From Drosophila pseudoobscura (taxonomy: Eukaryota > Arthropoda > Insecta > Diptera > Drosophilidae): a DNA stretch of 64,000 nucleotides. The stretch lies in NCBI RefSeq assembly GCF_009870125.1, contig NC_046681.1:10553001-10617000 (forward strand), given 5' to 3'. Both the position numbers and the translations under genes were made by a program. Of the stretch, positions 36,021 through 49,600 are shown one piece after another. The notes beneath the pieces were generated by a model. The model was not told where the DNA came from. It searched no databases and saw only the letters and a program-made list of their open reading frames with translations. Each line of letters begins with the position of its first letter. Position 1 is the stretch's first letter.

Positions 36021-37404
36021 CTACTTCTTTATTTTATAGCCCGCAGTATAGCCATAGCTGTCAGCAACTGAAAGGTAAATAAGAGACGAAATAAATTAGT
36101 TTAGAAGTTATGAGTGATGATGAGAAAAGTATCCTACGTTCGTAATCCTTGGAATAACACTCGAAGAACTCTCCCAGAAGTTTTCCAGGAGGTAGTTCCC
36201 ATGTTGCAGTGCCGCCATATTTCGGTGGCAAGGAACTGGCTTGAATGTGAGATACCAAAGCCTTGTAGTCCTTGCCATGGAAGAAGATCTACGAGTATAA
36301 AGATAGTTTGGAGTAGTAAATAAAGGATCTAGGGTCTAGAAACTTTGAATACTTACACGCTTGCGCAGCTTTTCGCGTATGAATGGTTTGAATATGGCAA
36401 ATAGCATATTGAATATGTATGAATTATTCACAATGTGAACTGCCTTCAAGCGCACGCAGATGCATTCCTGTACATAGTCCAACAACATGGCCGCAAACGA
36501 TGGTGTAAATTGCGTAATATGGCTAAGGGGCAGACCTACAAAATAAAGATTAAGATCTCTCAGTGAAAACACCCATTGGCATATCTAATCCTAATTCTAG
36601 ATGCTATTACCTTCCATATCAATGATGACAACTGCTCCGCAGATTTGTGAATATGGTTCCACCATCGATCCCAAAACAGTCAACTGTATCCCACGGAAGA
36701 GATCGGGCAAGGGCACCTGTGATGGTTTCCATTTTTCTAGCGCGGAAATAAGTATTAAGAGAGTTCTTTTGCGTGAGGTTTGATGATGACTTACTTCCTG
36801 CCTCCAGCACTAGTAGACGGCGACCATGTTGGTCTCTTTCTGGCAATAGATTTAGTATATTTGCCTCAAATACATTACGCAATTTTGCGGGGATTATGTT
36901 CTCACAGGCAATGCCGTATTTCAGTTTCATGTGATAGAAGTTCTTGAGCTGAAAAAGACAATAAATGTTGTATTAAAGATATGTTTCTTGAATACTACTT
37001 CTTTCTTTGATCTACATTTCTTTGCACCTCTTAAATCTTCAATTCACTGAACACTCACCCTTTTCAAGGCACTCTCTGGATAGTAATGTGTAGGACGCAA
37101 AAACATCATCATGTACTCATCATCCAGTGGCAAGTTTAGGTACTTTTCATCTAAATAATAAAGAACACACAGATAAGAAATCAGATGTGTCTAATTTGGA
37201 TGATTTCCTGTTATTACTTTGTATAAGTTCCCTTAGCTCCTTGATAGCCTGCTCCTTGTGGCCCGGTGTTTCATTTAATTCGTCCTGTGCCTTCTGGAGG
37301 GCCCATTCGGGTGCCGGCTCCTTTTCCATACGGATGCGAGCCGATCCAAGATCGATGTAAGGCAACTGCTGTTCATCGTAGCTAATGCACTCTGCCTTTC
37401 CCAT
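36021..37404 (-). CDS. CG5973: CRAL-TRIO domain protein, 311 aa, seven exons (probable CG5973)
   Basis: Minus-strand exons: 37404-37218, 37150-37059, 36948-36795, 36736-36611, 36535-36357, 36288-36138 and 36067-36021. All six introns have GT..AG borders and phases match, giving 936 bp, or 311 aa plus stop. The N-terminal helical CRAL-TRIO-N region (about 20-95) contains [18 protein letters not shown]. The lipid-binding CRAL-TRIO domain (about 115-270) contains [50 protein letters not shown] and FHGKDYKAL, followed by LPPKYGGTA. Such proteins carry small hydrophobic ligands such as retinoids or tocopherol, or phosphoinositides. No signal peptide is seen, so a cytosolic location is likely. The ligand cannot be told. 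The symbol is tentative, based on remembered length and synteny with CG5958. The last exon is short (47 bp) and easily missed: reading through its donor adds an unrelated tail. Confidence 0.92.
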
Positions 37405-37627
37405 ATTGTTGTTCTGTGGTTGACGATTGTCCGATCTGATCTGCTGCGATGTTGTTCACCGATTCAGGCTGCGAACGAGAATAAAATTGTTTTGGTTTGG
37501 GTTTAACATTTTGAGTGGCTTGGCGAGTATTTCCTCAAGTCGATTGGCACAACTGGGTTACTTCCGCAGCGGCAGCAACAGTTCAATGCCTTTCTAGCTC
37601 CAATGCCTGAAACTGTCCAATAGGTCT

Positions 37628-37653
37628 GTCCGTCCGTCCGTCCGTCCGTCCGT
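37628..37653. repeat. (GTCC)n microsatellite
   Basis: Six tandem GTCC units, then degenerate GTCT/GTTT units. It lies about 220 bp upstream of the minus-strand CRAL-TRIO start codon. Confidence 0.95.
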
Positions 37654-40600
37654 TTGTCTGTCTGTGGGTCTGCGTGTCTATGTCCGTATGCCCATGTTTA
37701 TGTATGACTCAATGCTGATCTTCATAAGCTAAAAACGCCGAAATATAGCCACAACGGAAGAAGCGGCTCGTACAAACAGGTTGAGTTAGACACAAACGGG
37801 TAAAGAGGGTGCATGGCTGAGGAAAAGATCGTTAGACGGACAGAAAATAGACAATAGTGCCCAAAACTGGTCGCACAACGTGCGTTCGAGAGCCGCTCAA
37901 ATTAGTGTATACCCTTACCGGTAATGGGTATCAAATGTTGGTCAGGGTTCTTGCCACAGATCATCGATAGGAATCGTTAGAGAAGTGCATAGAGGGTGAA
38001 GTCCTAAGAACAAGGTTTCGTTTATTATTAATGATTCGATTTTTATGAATATTCAATCAGAAACCGGAATATTATCCACTTTGAAGATCAGACAGTTTAG
38101 GTCATTATTGTATCATACAGAGGATTCGATAGTCCAATAGGTCAGTAGGTCTCTTCTGAAAAGCTTTATTTCTGAGCGCGGTAAGGGTCTCCAATCTTCT
38201 ACATGCCGCAAATTCACTTTCCCCTCTACAATATTTTATGCTTCTTTTTTTTGGCTATTTGAAAAACCGATACGTGGTCCGCCCATTTGGCTCGTAGACG
38301 ACTTGGCAACACCTTGGCTAGCAAAACAAAATCGAAAAGCCATTCGATTCGGTGACGTAGCAATATGTGAGCCGGCGGTGATCTATGCCCTGTCATGAAG
38401 GACTTGACAATGGCACACAAAAAACCGAAAGCAAAAAAGAACGTGAGGAGAGTGAAGGAAGCAGTCGATGTAGAGCCGAAAATTGTAGCGCAAATCGTAG
38501 TCCATTAAATCTGATTTAGCGCTGCTCTTGTGGTTAAAGCAATTAGTAAGTTTTTGATATTCGTTAGATTTCTATTGTGAGACTCGACATTGTGCGGTCA
38601 AGACGACTGAAGGTAAAAGTCAAGGCCAAGTTTAAGCAGCAGTTGATATTTGTTTTTCTTTCTCAGAGGAGAAACCAATTATGGCCTGACTTGCGACTGA
38701 GTCTTCTTTGTGGAGTCTTCTGTTTTCTGTTTGCCTCCAGAAGTTTCGTCAATGAATCTCCGGGTGGTTTATATTTTGATTTGCTTTGGATTTTTGGTTT
38801 TGACTTTGCCTTTTTTTTGTATTTGTATGAAGTTCAACAGCCCATAAAGTTATGCGCATATTAATTTGTTGGTCAGTTTTTTTTTTCTGTTTTTCGGTCT
38901 GATGTAAAATCCAATTAAATCAAGAAACTCAACATCAAAGGTGACATACTATACTCCAAATTATGTATTAGGTTGAAGTCTATTTTTGTCGTGAGAAAAC
39001 TTGAATTAAATTCAATTAGGCGCATGCAAGATGTCAAGTAGATACATATATAACAAACAGGGCTGACTTTCAGATGATAATATGACATTTATTTCAATTA
39101 GTATAATTCAACTGAAGTCAAATTACTTCATTTTAAAATTCAAAATGAGCAATCCAAAATCCACTTTCTGTCTAATTTCCTCACATTCAAAGGGGAATGG
39201 TGTTTATCTTTAGACAGTGACCTTTGATCTATGAATAACACTCTTCTCCATTTAGCGGTCACCCGATATGAACACCATTCTTTGTTGAGGCATTCCCACT
39301 CTGGTTAAAATAGAGCACACTCATGATGATTCAGCAGTTCAAGATCAGGTTTTTTGTATACGATATTCTGTTTCTTAAAGGTTATATACATATGTACGTA
39401 TGTATATGTGCATGCACTTATGAAGGTTGAAGAAAGAGTGGTTATACATGTTTATTGTATTTCTGATTTGCTCTTAGGTGGAACAAAAACAAGTCCATTT
39501 AATGAAAGGAATGGAATATCCTGATGCTGATTCTGGTTGACATTGAAACAACTATTAATTTAGAGATGTTTATGTAGCAAGAATGAACTTGAAAAGGTAA
39601 ATAAAGAAACTGAAAGGAGCTGTTTCCATTAAATCCTGATCACTCTTATTAAGGGTTCCACAAACATTCAGCAAAAATTTTAATGGTTTTTAAGTCCAGA
39701 CCTTAAATTATGTGGAAATATTGTCAGCCGATCATTTCAATAACCTTTTTATGATAATAACCATATTTCCCAACTGGCTTTCCATACTTTTTCTACACTT
39801 TGTAAAGACTTGATCAATCAACAAGCTTATTTTTTACGGCTTCCCTAATTTATTCGTGGAGGATGTATATAGTTAATTATTTGTGAACACCTACACTGAA
39901 CCTCCATCTCAACCCTTTCGATGTTTCCAATGGAAAAACCACATTCCCCAAACTGTTCAAAGTCTGAAGCCAGTAAAATAATTACTTAAGTACACCAACG
40001 GAGATAAACAGGCATTACCGGTATGTGCCTCAACTTTAGCCTGCCTCAATAATTATACTTATAATTGTACAATGCAATACGAGTACAACACAGGTATCTT
40101 ATTTTTTGTTTTCGCTGAACTTTTGTGGCCCGGCCTTTTTCTTGCCTCAATCCGAACTGATGTGAGGCGTTCCTCTGCTGCTTGCAACGACCGACAACCG
40201 ACAAGCGGAAACTGTGGCCCCAAGGAACGAACGCTGCAATTTGCCCGACTATCACTCTAGGAATACATACAATACAATGCCAGTAGCAGTGGCAGTCGGG
40301 GATATATAACACTCCTAAGCTGATAACTGGTATCGCCGAACAAAAGAAATAAAGAACAAAGAAGCAATGGCCCCACACCCCACACCACACAATTCAAATT
40401 CAAATTTCTTTTGAACGTCTAATCGGGTCTGTGTCCACAGACTGAAGTCGTGGGGCCCCTCCTTGGCCATATAAACAGACGATTATTGTATATACACAGA
40501 TTAGCACACAACTGAATACTGAATAAATCCATACAGCAAACTGCTGTCTAATCGTATTCCAGTTAACAACTGCACAACAAAACAATACAAAACCCCAGCT

Positions 40601-43600
40601 GAACGGCTACGAAAATGTCATAAAATTTGAAATGCACTTGATTCCCGTCTCCTTCCGTCCCCGTAAGTATATTAGATCTAAGGAATAAATGCCACCCCGC
40701 CATGACGTGCATAAATAAACAAGTCATATGAAAAATTATCAATACCAGTAACTATCTGGCTATTAAATGCAAATTATGGTTTTTATTCAGTTTCTTCTGC
40801 GTTTTTTTACATTTTTTTTTTGCATTAATGTAGTGCTACAAAAGATGACGGAGCGATTGTTAGCATTCGGCGTTTAGCTAGGGAATGAATACTCTTAATA
40901 CAGGAAAAAAGGAGAGAAAAAAGATCGAAGTTTGGAGTACACTTTAACAATAAAGGACCCATAAATCTTTAAGCACCCTCTCTAGTTCTCTTTAGAGATT
41001 TTCCTTTCATTCAAAAAGGTTCAGGAAAAAAAGATCGCAAAACCTTGAAAGATGACCATTAAAGGCAGTGCATTGTATCATCTATGTACCTTATACATAT
41101 CCATTGCTGTTTTTCTTTAATATACTTCCCTGCTAATACAGCTTATCCATTAAAAACTTCTACTAGGTATTACGAGTATAGTACCCTCTGTGTAAGAAGT
41201 GTATGAAAAACTGAATGCATGACTTGCCATAATAAAGAAAACTTCACTTTTGATGAAGAGCTAATTGAAAATGTCTCAAAGAAGAGAGGAGAGGGAGAAT
41301 GAGTTTGCCAAAAAACTGCCAATCTTTCATTCTGCACCGACTGGTAACCCCAAGCCGTTCAAGATCAGTTCACTCGTTGTCCCTGACTCATAAATGGGAC
41401 AATCTACTGGCTATTGACGTTGTGATGTACTTTATATTGTACAATGCCAGCGCGGATCAAAAGTCTAATGTGCCTTGAATATCAATCGATTGGGCGGTGT
41501 AAACGATTTGAGTACTAGTACTCGTTGTGATTTAAACAGGTACGGTACGATGATTCCACTGCAATTAGCCGGTTATAAACAAATCAATGAAAGTAATCAC
41601 AACGTGATATGCAAATTAGCCTCAATTAGAGTTGTGGAAAATTTCAAAAACTGAAGATCAGTTGATCTTTTGAACTTTCGATTGGGTTTTGTAGTTAGAC
41701 TTGAACACTATTACGTTTAATATGCTGCATGCAACTAAGTGGAATGGAAATTTAAGAAGACAATCTAACCAATTATTGTCGGAACTTTAAAGTTCCTTTT
41801 ATTTTTTGTCTTAAATGATGTCACACATGCGAGTGTTTTCTCTGAAGTGTAATAATTCACAGCAATTGGCAGCGAAGTGTTCAGAAAATTGTTAAGCAAA
41901 GATTTATGTTTGTTGACTGAGAATTGCTTGAGGATTTACACAGTCATCATAAGAGACTCTTGGCACTCAAATTCTACGGAGCTTTGCGGTTAAAGATTCA
42001 ACATTTTTGATGTAGATTTATAGTAATCTCCCATCAATATGGTGATGATTCTTTGTACTTCCTTCCCGTTACCATTATCACACATTTTAGGGGCATATCT
42101 CTATCTGGGGCAACTAGACATAACGGAATTTATCAACAAAACTCACGCTTGTAGCCTCACTTATAGCATTTAAAAACAAAAACGCCACCCGATACTTTTG
42201 GTACAAGAGTCACCCACTGAACCGGCTCTCAAATACTAAATAAATAACATTCTATAGAATCAGGAATAGCCGGTTTCGTTTCGTTTTCTTTCACAATGCC
42301 AAAATCAAAATCAAACTCAAACCCAAACCAAAGGCAATCCAAACAGCAACTCGATCCAAACACATCCGATCCAATCGAGCAATGTCCATAAAAACTCGCC
42401 TTCGGTTCAGCTCCCAAGTACGAATTTTACTTCTGTTGTATTTCAGAGATATGTAAATTTTCTAATTCAATAACGGCGTTTTTTGTGTGTGTCGTTTTTT
42501 TTTTGCACTCTTACAGTCTTCTATCCTTCAGTTGACAAAACGTTAACAATTTAGGCAAACCCCGGGGCCCGCACAAACAGAAACAGAAACTTGTACTAAA
42601 AAAGATGTCTAACTGGTTTTGAGTTCAAAATTCGTAGTCGGCAGCAAGGTCAAATTGTTATAGAATACCCGCACTTGTTTGTATTAGATGTATGATGCAA
42701 ACAGGGCCAAAATTTGGTTGGGTTGGCCCACAATCGATTGGAGTCGGATAGGGAGGGAATCACACCACACACACTTTTTTTCTGCTTTTCTGGTATCACA
42801 AGTGGTTCGACAGTCGCTGCCTGAAATATTTATAGGCTTCGGCGACCGTCGATCCCGTGAATCAGAAAACAGAAATTAAAACCCAATTGAGCGGGACGCC
42901 GGATCCATGTGGAATGTGCCACAAGTGCAGAAAATTGCCAGCAGCATGGTGTGTCGTCAATCAATTTACATTTCAATTGTGTATGTATATGTATGTGGGT
43001 TGCAGTCTAACGGCAGGCAAATCCACTGCAATGGAACACTGCATCGAATACGATACATAGGAATAATGCAAATTTTTTTTGTGGCGCATAAATGCATCAT
43101 GAAGGTGGCATGATCAGGAATTGCATTAGAACAATTGGAACAAAGAAATAGCAATGGAAATACACAACAGTGAAGAAAAAAACATTTAATTCATTGTTGC
43201 AGGGAAAAATCCAATAGAACTTTCAAGGAAACGTTTCTTAGATAACCGGAAGAGGTATTATAGGACTTCATTCAAAGCAATAAAAAACAATTAGGAACTA
43301 TAGAAGAGAACTGTATGAATGAGAGACATGAAAAGCCTGAACATTCAAGACACGAATTGCAATTGCAAAAAGAAAATCTTCTGCGAACTACTCTTCTAAA
43401 AGAATCATCTGCACAAGCAACATTTCATTACTTTTACTTTCTTTTTTGTATGTTTTGTAGAGTATATTCATTAAAGTTTCTCTTTGGTCACTTTTAACGG
43501 AATACATAATTATTTTAATCACTAAACTGCGTACACTTCAATTTTCCCCTTCATTTACATGCTGTTTAATAACTCTCATCCACATTTTCACACAGGCTTA

Positions 43601-44841
43601 CACAGATGTGTCTGATGAGGTACTCAGACCTCAACTTATTTTCACACACGAAATTGTTGTTAATTTTGTAAATCCCAAGCATCCTCTATAATCACCGACA
43701 CACCGCATACGCCTTGGGCAAGTATTCCACTTCATTGAACAAACAAAAAGAAAAACTTTACAGCGATATTATCATCTATTGAGGAAGATCAACGTGCTAA
43801 GCCGCCAGTGAGCGTGCGCCTCTTAGAGTACTGGGCAGCAGCTCAGGGGGGAAGTGCAACACCTTATAATGCATTGCAGTGCGCTCTGTAAGTTTGGACA
43901 TGGTCCGGGGACTGGTCTCTCTCTCTCGCTCTTTCTCTCTGTGGTGGCCGTGCTCGCTGTCCGGAATCAAAGCGCCTGAGCACTGACGAAATGCATCAAA
44001 CGTCACAGGCGGCAGAGGCAAGCGGCAAGTGGTAATTGTTTTTATGGCCAACAACCACAGAGCCATAGCTTGCCTGGTGGCAGTCAAACAGACAGAAAGA
44101 GACGCCACTCCACTCCACTCTCAAAGGCAGAAAGTGTGTCAAATGTTGCTGCTCGCATGCGCATAATCCAAAAGCAACAATGCCCAAAAAACATTACCTG
44201 GAGCCCCCTCCAAAGCCTCTAAGCCCCTAAACCCCCATAAACAACCATAATGTTAACGCAACTTACCGCAAAAGCCGAACCGAACAAAGATCTGCCCGAA
44301 AATAAGATATAATATTTTTGGCAACGGTACTTCGAGTACTGTAAGAGATTTCACGTTTCACTTTAAAAGTTTTTTTCTTTGCAATTGCAGCGGCAGGGTA
44401 GGGCGGAAACGGAGGAGGAAGCTCTAAGCAGGACGCGACAATATCCAACAATGGGATGAGATGACAGTGCGAATGAATACGAAAACGCAAATATAGCTGC
44501 GGCGACGTCCAAATGGCAACGCGGCTGAAACTGGTATGGCGATTGAAAAGCGCTCCCCAGCTCTTGTTATTAATTAACTGGCCAACTCAAGCTTGACAAA
44601 AAAACAAAAACGACAACAAATAACACAAAAGAGAGTGCGCAGTGCGCTCACAAAAGTAAGTTATTTAAATCAGTTCTAGTTGGTCGTTTTGCTCAGGTCT
44701 AAACCAACAATTATTATCTAAAATCAAAACAGCGCTCTGCAAATTCAATTGTAATACACAATTTAACATTTAACATTGAGTTAACATAACAAAAAAACGA
44801 GGGGGAACGTTGTGAGTTGCTGCTGCAACCGCAGCTCTACA

Positions 44842-45423
44842 TTTATACCCGATACATAGTCAGTATGGTTCGTGAGAGAGAAACAGAAAACGTGTCTGAA
44901 CGTGTAGCGCTGCGTAGCCACTGCAAATTGATTTGTTCCTTTTGGATATAAACATTATCCGATCGGATTCGGAAATCTGATAGATATGGTCATTCTCTAT
45001 GATTGTGCCATTTTAATTTTTCCGTATCTTTAATATTGTGGATGCCACAGATTTTCGTTTTTTATGGGGCCGGAAAGGGGTTTGGCGAAATTTTGAAACA
45101 AACTTGTCAAGGTCCGATATCACAGGAGTGTGGATTGCTCTAGCTCTTATAGTCTCTGAAATCTAGGCGCTCAATTTTTGCAATAGGCAAATTCGACCAT
45201 GAAAAGTGTGTGTTAGAGAGAGACAGAGCAAGAAAGAATGAATTTGTTTTCCTCATTCTGGCATAATAATAATACGATATGGCTCAGATTCTGCAATCTA
45301 GAAGATATAGTCATTATCTACAATTCTGAGATTTTGTTTTCTCGTATGATATATACTTTATGCGGTCATTTTCACCATAAAACCCCATATACCCCAACAC
45401 TCATTTTGAGTATCGGGTATAAA
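44842..45423. mobile_element. Interspersed repeat with 14-bp perfect terminal inverted repeats
   Basis: TTTATACCCGATAC at 44842-44855 is the exact reverse complement of GTATCGGGTATAAA at 45410-45423, 582 bp end to end. The interior has no long frame. The flank just before the left end (GAGGGGGAACGTTGTGAG near 44799) looks to me like a recurrent Drosophila repeat, so the true element may be longer than the TIR-to-TIR span. A non-autonomous DNA element is the simplest reading. I did not see an unambiguous target-site duplication. Confidence 0.6.
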
Positions 45424-46514
45424 AAGAAAACTCATTCCAGTTGGACTTGAGTGCAGTTGAATTTGAGTGATATGGGGAAAAAAGAGCGGGAGCTCAGTTT
45501 TGCGTTTTGTAGAGAGTTAAAAGCTTTCTCTCTCTCTTACACAACACTGAATGCTCATAGCTTTGCTTGAGGCGCGTAATTTAAAAGTTTAGTTGAAAGC
45601 TTAAAGAACCAAAGCCGTTGCTCTTTTCAAAAACAATATGCCATGAATTAACAGCTTTTCCAGAAAACACAGGATACCTTATTGTTGCGCCACAACGCCC
45701 ATTCTTTGACTGAATTATCAACTGAATTAGTTTGAAAATACTGCATACGGTATACTGCAGCATCAAACATAGGTCGGTTTAACGGCACAAGTTTATTTAA
45801 AATAATGGGCTGACCCCCGACCTGACCTCAATCGTGGTGCAGTAGTTCCACTGTACCTGAATCATGATCGACAGTAGGAGGCGCTTGTCCTGCTGCTTGC
45901 CCCAACAAAAAACAAACTTGTTTTAATCAGCATGGAGTTATCTGCCTTGCCTAATCTATCAATTAGCTAAAGGAAAAGCCCCCTTGGGGGTCGAACTTTG
46001 CTTCATTTCATGCTTCAGTAATTTCTATAGTTTTTTTTTGTTTTTATTTTTGCTGTCGAATTTCTGCTGATTGCAGCACTTGAAAATTGAAATTCTTAAC
46101 TTTCTTTAGACCAGCCCACCAGTCCCCTGAAGGCCACAACTTGGTTGAAGTTCATTGCATTTGTTCTTGACGGATTCTTTTGTTTCGTTTGACCGTGTGT
46201 GCAGTTTTTCGATCTTCTTTGGAACACCTTTCGTTATCTTCTTGGCTGATAAATAATTGTTGCGAGTGATGGGCTATCTAAATTCTTGCAGCCATAAACA
46301 TTTGTGCTACGAATAGTATGTGCCATAAAGATAATGACCGTGTATTGAGCGCCAAATAGCCTGTTGATTAATTACTTAATTGTGTTATGTAAGCACGGTT
46401 AACTAGAGAAATTATCCAAGCGAAAGAACCCAGTAACAGCTGACAAAAATGAAGTATTCAATATCAAGTATACGCGAAGGTATTTAAACAAATTCGAAAG
46501 AAGAAAAAGATAAA

Positions 46515-46658
46515 ATGGCAGAGAACGCCAACAAGTATATCGAGCATTTAGATCCTCTTAGTTTCACATTCGAGTCCCAGCCAAATATTGAACATTCCGC
46601 TCATCCGAAATTGCTGATTGGTGCTATGGGCACCGACTTGCCATCCGCTAAAATTTAA
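46515..46658 (+). CDS. Micro-ORF copy 2, hypothetical 47-aa peptide
   Basis: ATG at 46515 (context AAAATGG) to TAA at 46658. It begins MAENANKY and contains SAHPKLLIGAMG, matching the micro-ORF at 35252. The middle segment (IEHLDPLSFTFESQPNIE) is longer than in copy 1, and the tail is shorter. A donor-like GTGAGT lies just after the stop codon (46661), so the message could have a 3' UTR intron or the frame could continue in a spliced form. Paralogy of two short frames 11 kb apart is what supports it. There is no signal peptide. No function can be proposed. Confidence 0.45.
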   Translation: MAENANKYIEHLDPLSFTFESQPNIEHSAHPKLLIGAMGTDLPSAKI

Positions 46659-49600
46659 AAGTGAGTCAGAAAACTGCAACTAAATGAAATCAGTAGTTGT
46701 TTATTTTTTACATTTTCAGGTACACTGTTCAACAAATTTTAACTGTATTTTAAATATTCTGATAAGTTCCGTTGAGGCTTTAAATCAAGGCTTTAACAAC
46801 TACGAGTATCTAAGATGTACAGCAATTTACGAGTGCTACTGCTCTCTGGTAAGGTCAGTTACGGTCGTTGGAGCGTCAAGTTTATTCATATAATTACAAG
46901 TAATTTGCAATACATTGTTATTGTTATGGCTATTCGCTTAGTTTCGAAAGTGTTTCTAGGCAGTAAAACCAAACACGAAAATAATGTTAAAATTTTTCAA
47001 TTTGTTCCTGAAAGAACTTTTACGACGTCATAAATACATACCAAAGTTTGGGGAAAAATGTTTTTAAGTTTAATAGCCAGTATAAATAATGTTATTATGG
47101 TTCAGATATTTTTATAACTACTTTTTTTTAGGGGAACTTTGGTCACACATGCATAGAATTGCCATCGTTTATTTACTTAAATATGACAGATGTGACAAAA
47201 ACAGTAGTTTTTTAACATTATCTGAATGATTTTTCTCAACTTCTGAGATTTACAAATTATTCATTTATTGACTTTCCCCCAAAGTCTTTGGTAAATATGT
47301 ATGTTCATTCACCCTTTTTTTAAAACCACTCCGAAACTTATCCCTTCAAGTACCTTTTAGACTCTTGTTCAATTCCCAAAACTTGGATGTTATTCATTCA
47401 CGGTTTCTCCCTCGTTAAGCCTTGAGTGCTAGTATAGTATATTTTCTTAAACATGACACACTTTTGTTTAGCTGTTGTTTCGAGCAGCACACCGACGTCA
47501 GCGATTACTGGAAGTCAAAGTCTAGCTCAGGTCCGGACATGTGTTGGGGTGGGAATATAAATGTAGAAGTGAAAGCATTTTGTGACGAAATGATCCACCA
47601 ATCGAATGGAACTGATTTTATGCACTTTGTGCAGTTGGTAATTAAAACCTCTTTGTACAATTACTCAGCAAGCAAAGTTCTTTCTTCTCGAGTACGTGTA
47701 CTATATAGAGCTTCCCCACGGATGTCCAAAGGGCAAGTCTCAGTGATGCCGTGATATTACGTATATCTACATACATATGTATTGCTGCATGACCAGTCTT
47801 CGTTAGTTTATCGAAATTGGATCCGTGTGTTCAACATTTCGATATGAAATAGTTTCTTTTCTTATCTGTAGGCTTTAAAAACGCCAAGGCTTCCAGCTGA
47901 TGTTTCTCCACAGAGGACTTATAGCAAATCATGGAATGGAAACTTTACGGTGTATACCCTGCAAATCTTCAGATTAGAATTCCACACGCTTTGTATATTT
48001 TTGGCCATGGCATTGATAGAAACGTGGAAGTGATGTGTGGTACGAGTAAGTTTTCCCCATTTCTGCGATAAGCCAACGTTGTGCTATAAATAATGAGGTT
48101 GTTGATCGCTTAACATAGAAGTCGTGAGTTTTGGCTTAACATATTTTAAACTATTTTATGAGCCTATAACTTAAAGTTTGCAACACAAAATATGGTCAAT
48201 AAAAAATGGTCAATTTGTATGGAATTACACATTATTCCACCATCTTTGTACCACTGTTCCGAAAGTAATCGATGCCATTTCTTAACAGCTGTGTGTTGGT
48301 CTTAGCTTATGGGTTTCTATTGATCGAATCTTTTGTATGTTTTGCTAGTAAATCAAACGCACACTACACTCCTCACACACTCAAAATGAGTTAATTTGTG
48401 TGTGTTATCTTTTGAAAAAATGTATTTAAATACTCATTAACAGGGGGCAAAACAGAAGCGAAGCTCGATAAAGCAGCGATCTAGCAAAAACAGAAACAAT
48501 AACAAAAATAATGACAAAAAATGCTTGGCTCAGCAACTAAAAACCAAATGCTCACAACAAATACTTAAGCGAAATCGAAAACAATAAAAGAACAACAAGA
48601 ATTAGGAGCTGTATAGACGATATTCCGACTATGGGATACCCTCTCATAATATATCAAAAGATCTCACTTTTTGTTCACTAAACTATAACTATCGAAACGG
48701 TATTCAATAGATACAAAATAAGAGATCGGCTACAGTTTATAAAGTATAAAATAAAACAACAATCAAAAGTACGGCTTTAAAGATATGACGTGACGTTACG
48801 TTACCATAAACAGAAGTATTTTTTAAGGTTTGGTAACAAGATTGTAAGACTTGGCGATCTGGGTAGGTCTATCTGTACAACATATTTCGGGTGTGCATTT
48901 TTCACTGTATAAATAATAAAAACCTTTAATTTTTTTCGAGGCTTCATAATTGATAGTTCAATCTTTTAGGAATACTTCAAGGAACAACTTTTAGAAAGAA
49001 TTATGTCATTTAACTTTCAATAAGTTTAGAAAATAATATCGGGACAAAAGTAAGGACTTCTAAGGTTCTTTTTGGGCTCGTTTGACATATTGGCGGAAAT
49101 GCCCGTATACCCTCATTCTGTACGATCAATGGATGCACAAAGCCTGAAAGTTGACGCCTTCGCTTAGCAGCGACTACAAATCGTATCAAGTGTGCAGACT
49201 TTGCCCTATGACTACACTATATAGCAAACACATTTTACGATATCTGTGTTGTGAGGAAATGTGTGCATTGAGAACGAGTATAAGTCGACTTTAGCAGGGG
49301 GTTGTTGCTTGGGACATGTATGTATTTCAAAACAAAGAATCGAACACGTCCCACAATCACACGAACGGAATCCAATAACAATATCAATGACAAAAGCAGC
49401 AGCAACAATGATAACGTTCACGATACAATGCCCCAAAAAAATACAAAGAAAACAAAAAACTAAGGTGTGAAAAGAATATCCCACCACCCACCGCTTCGCA
49501 CCGATCTGCTACCTGTTCCCTGCCCAAAAAGCCCAAGGAACACCAACAATTGATCAGTCAGCGCAAGGTGTGTTAGTATAATTGTTTTCGATTCAATCAT

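Larger units (their letters stand above)
37405..46514. other. Gene-poor intergenic region
   Basis: About 9.1 kb with no supportable protein gene. Contents: a (GTCC)n microsatellite at 37628-37653; an imperfect inverted TACCC...GGGTA segment near 37911-37932, similar in style to ends of common Drosophila interspersed repeats; long A/T-rich stretches; a T/C-rich patch near 43915-43945; and a TIR-bounded repeat at 44842-45423. Open frames present here are short, lack conserved motifs and are not bordered by convincing splice sites. Regulatory DNA or lncRNA cannot be excluded. Confidence 0.5.

Noticed and set aside
36619-36930. 103-aa minus-strand frame running through a CRAL-TRIO intron
   Set aside because: Splicing 36795 to 36736 restores the family sequence (AGKKWKPSQ); the read-through part is intron.
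37905-38200. Possible fragment of a common Drosophila interspersed repeat starting with a TACCC...GGGTA hairpin
   Set aside because: Only the first few tens of bases look repeat-like; the ends could not be defined.
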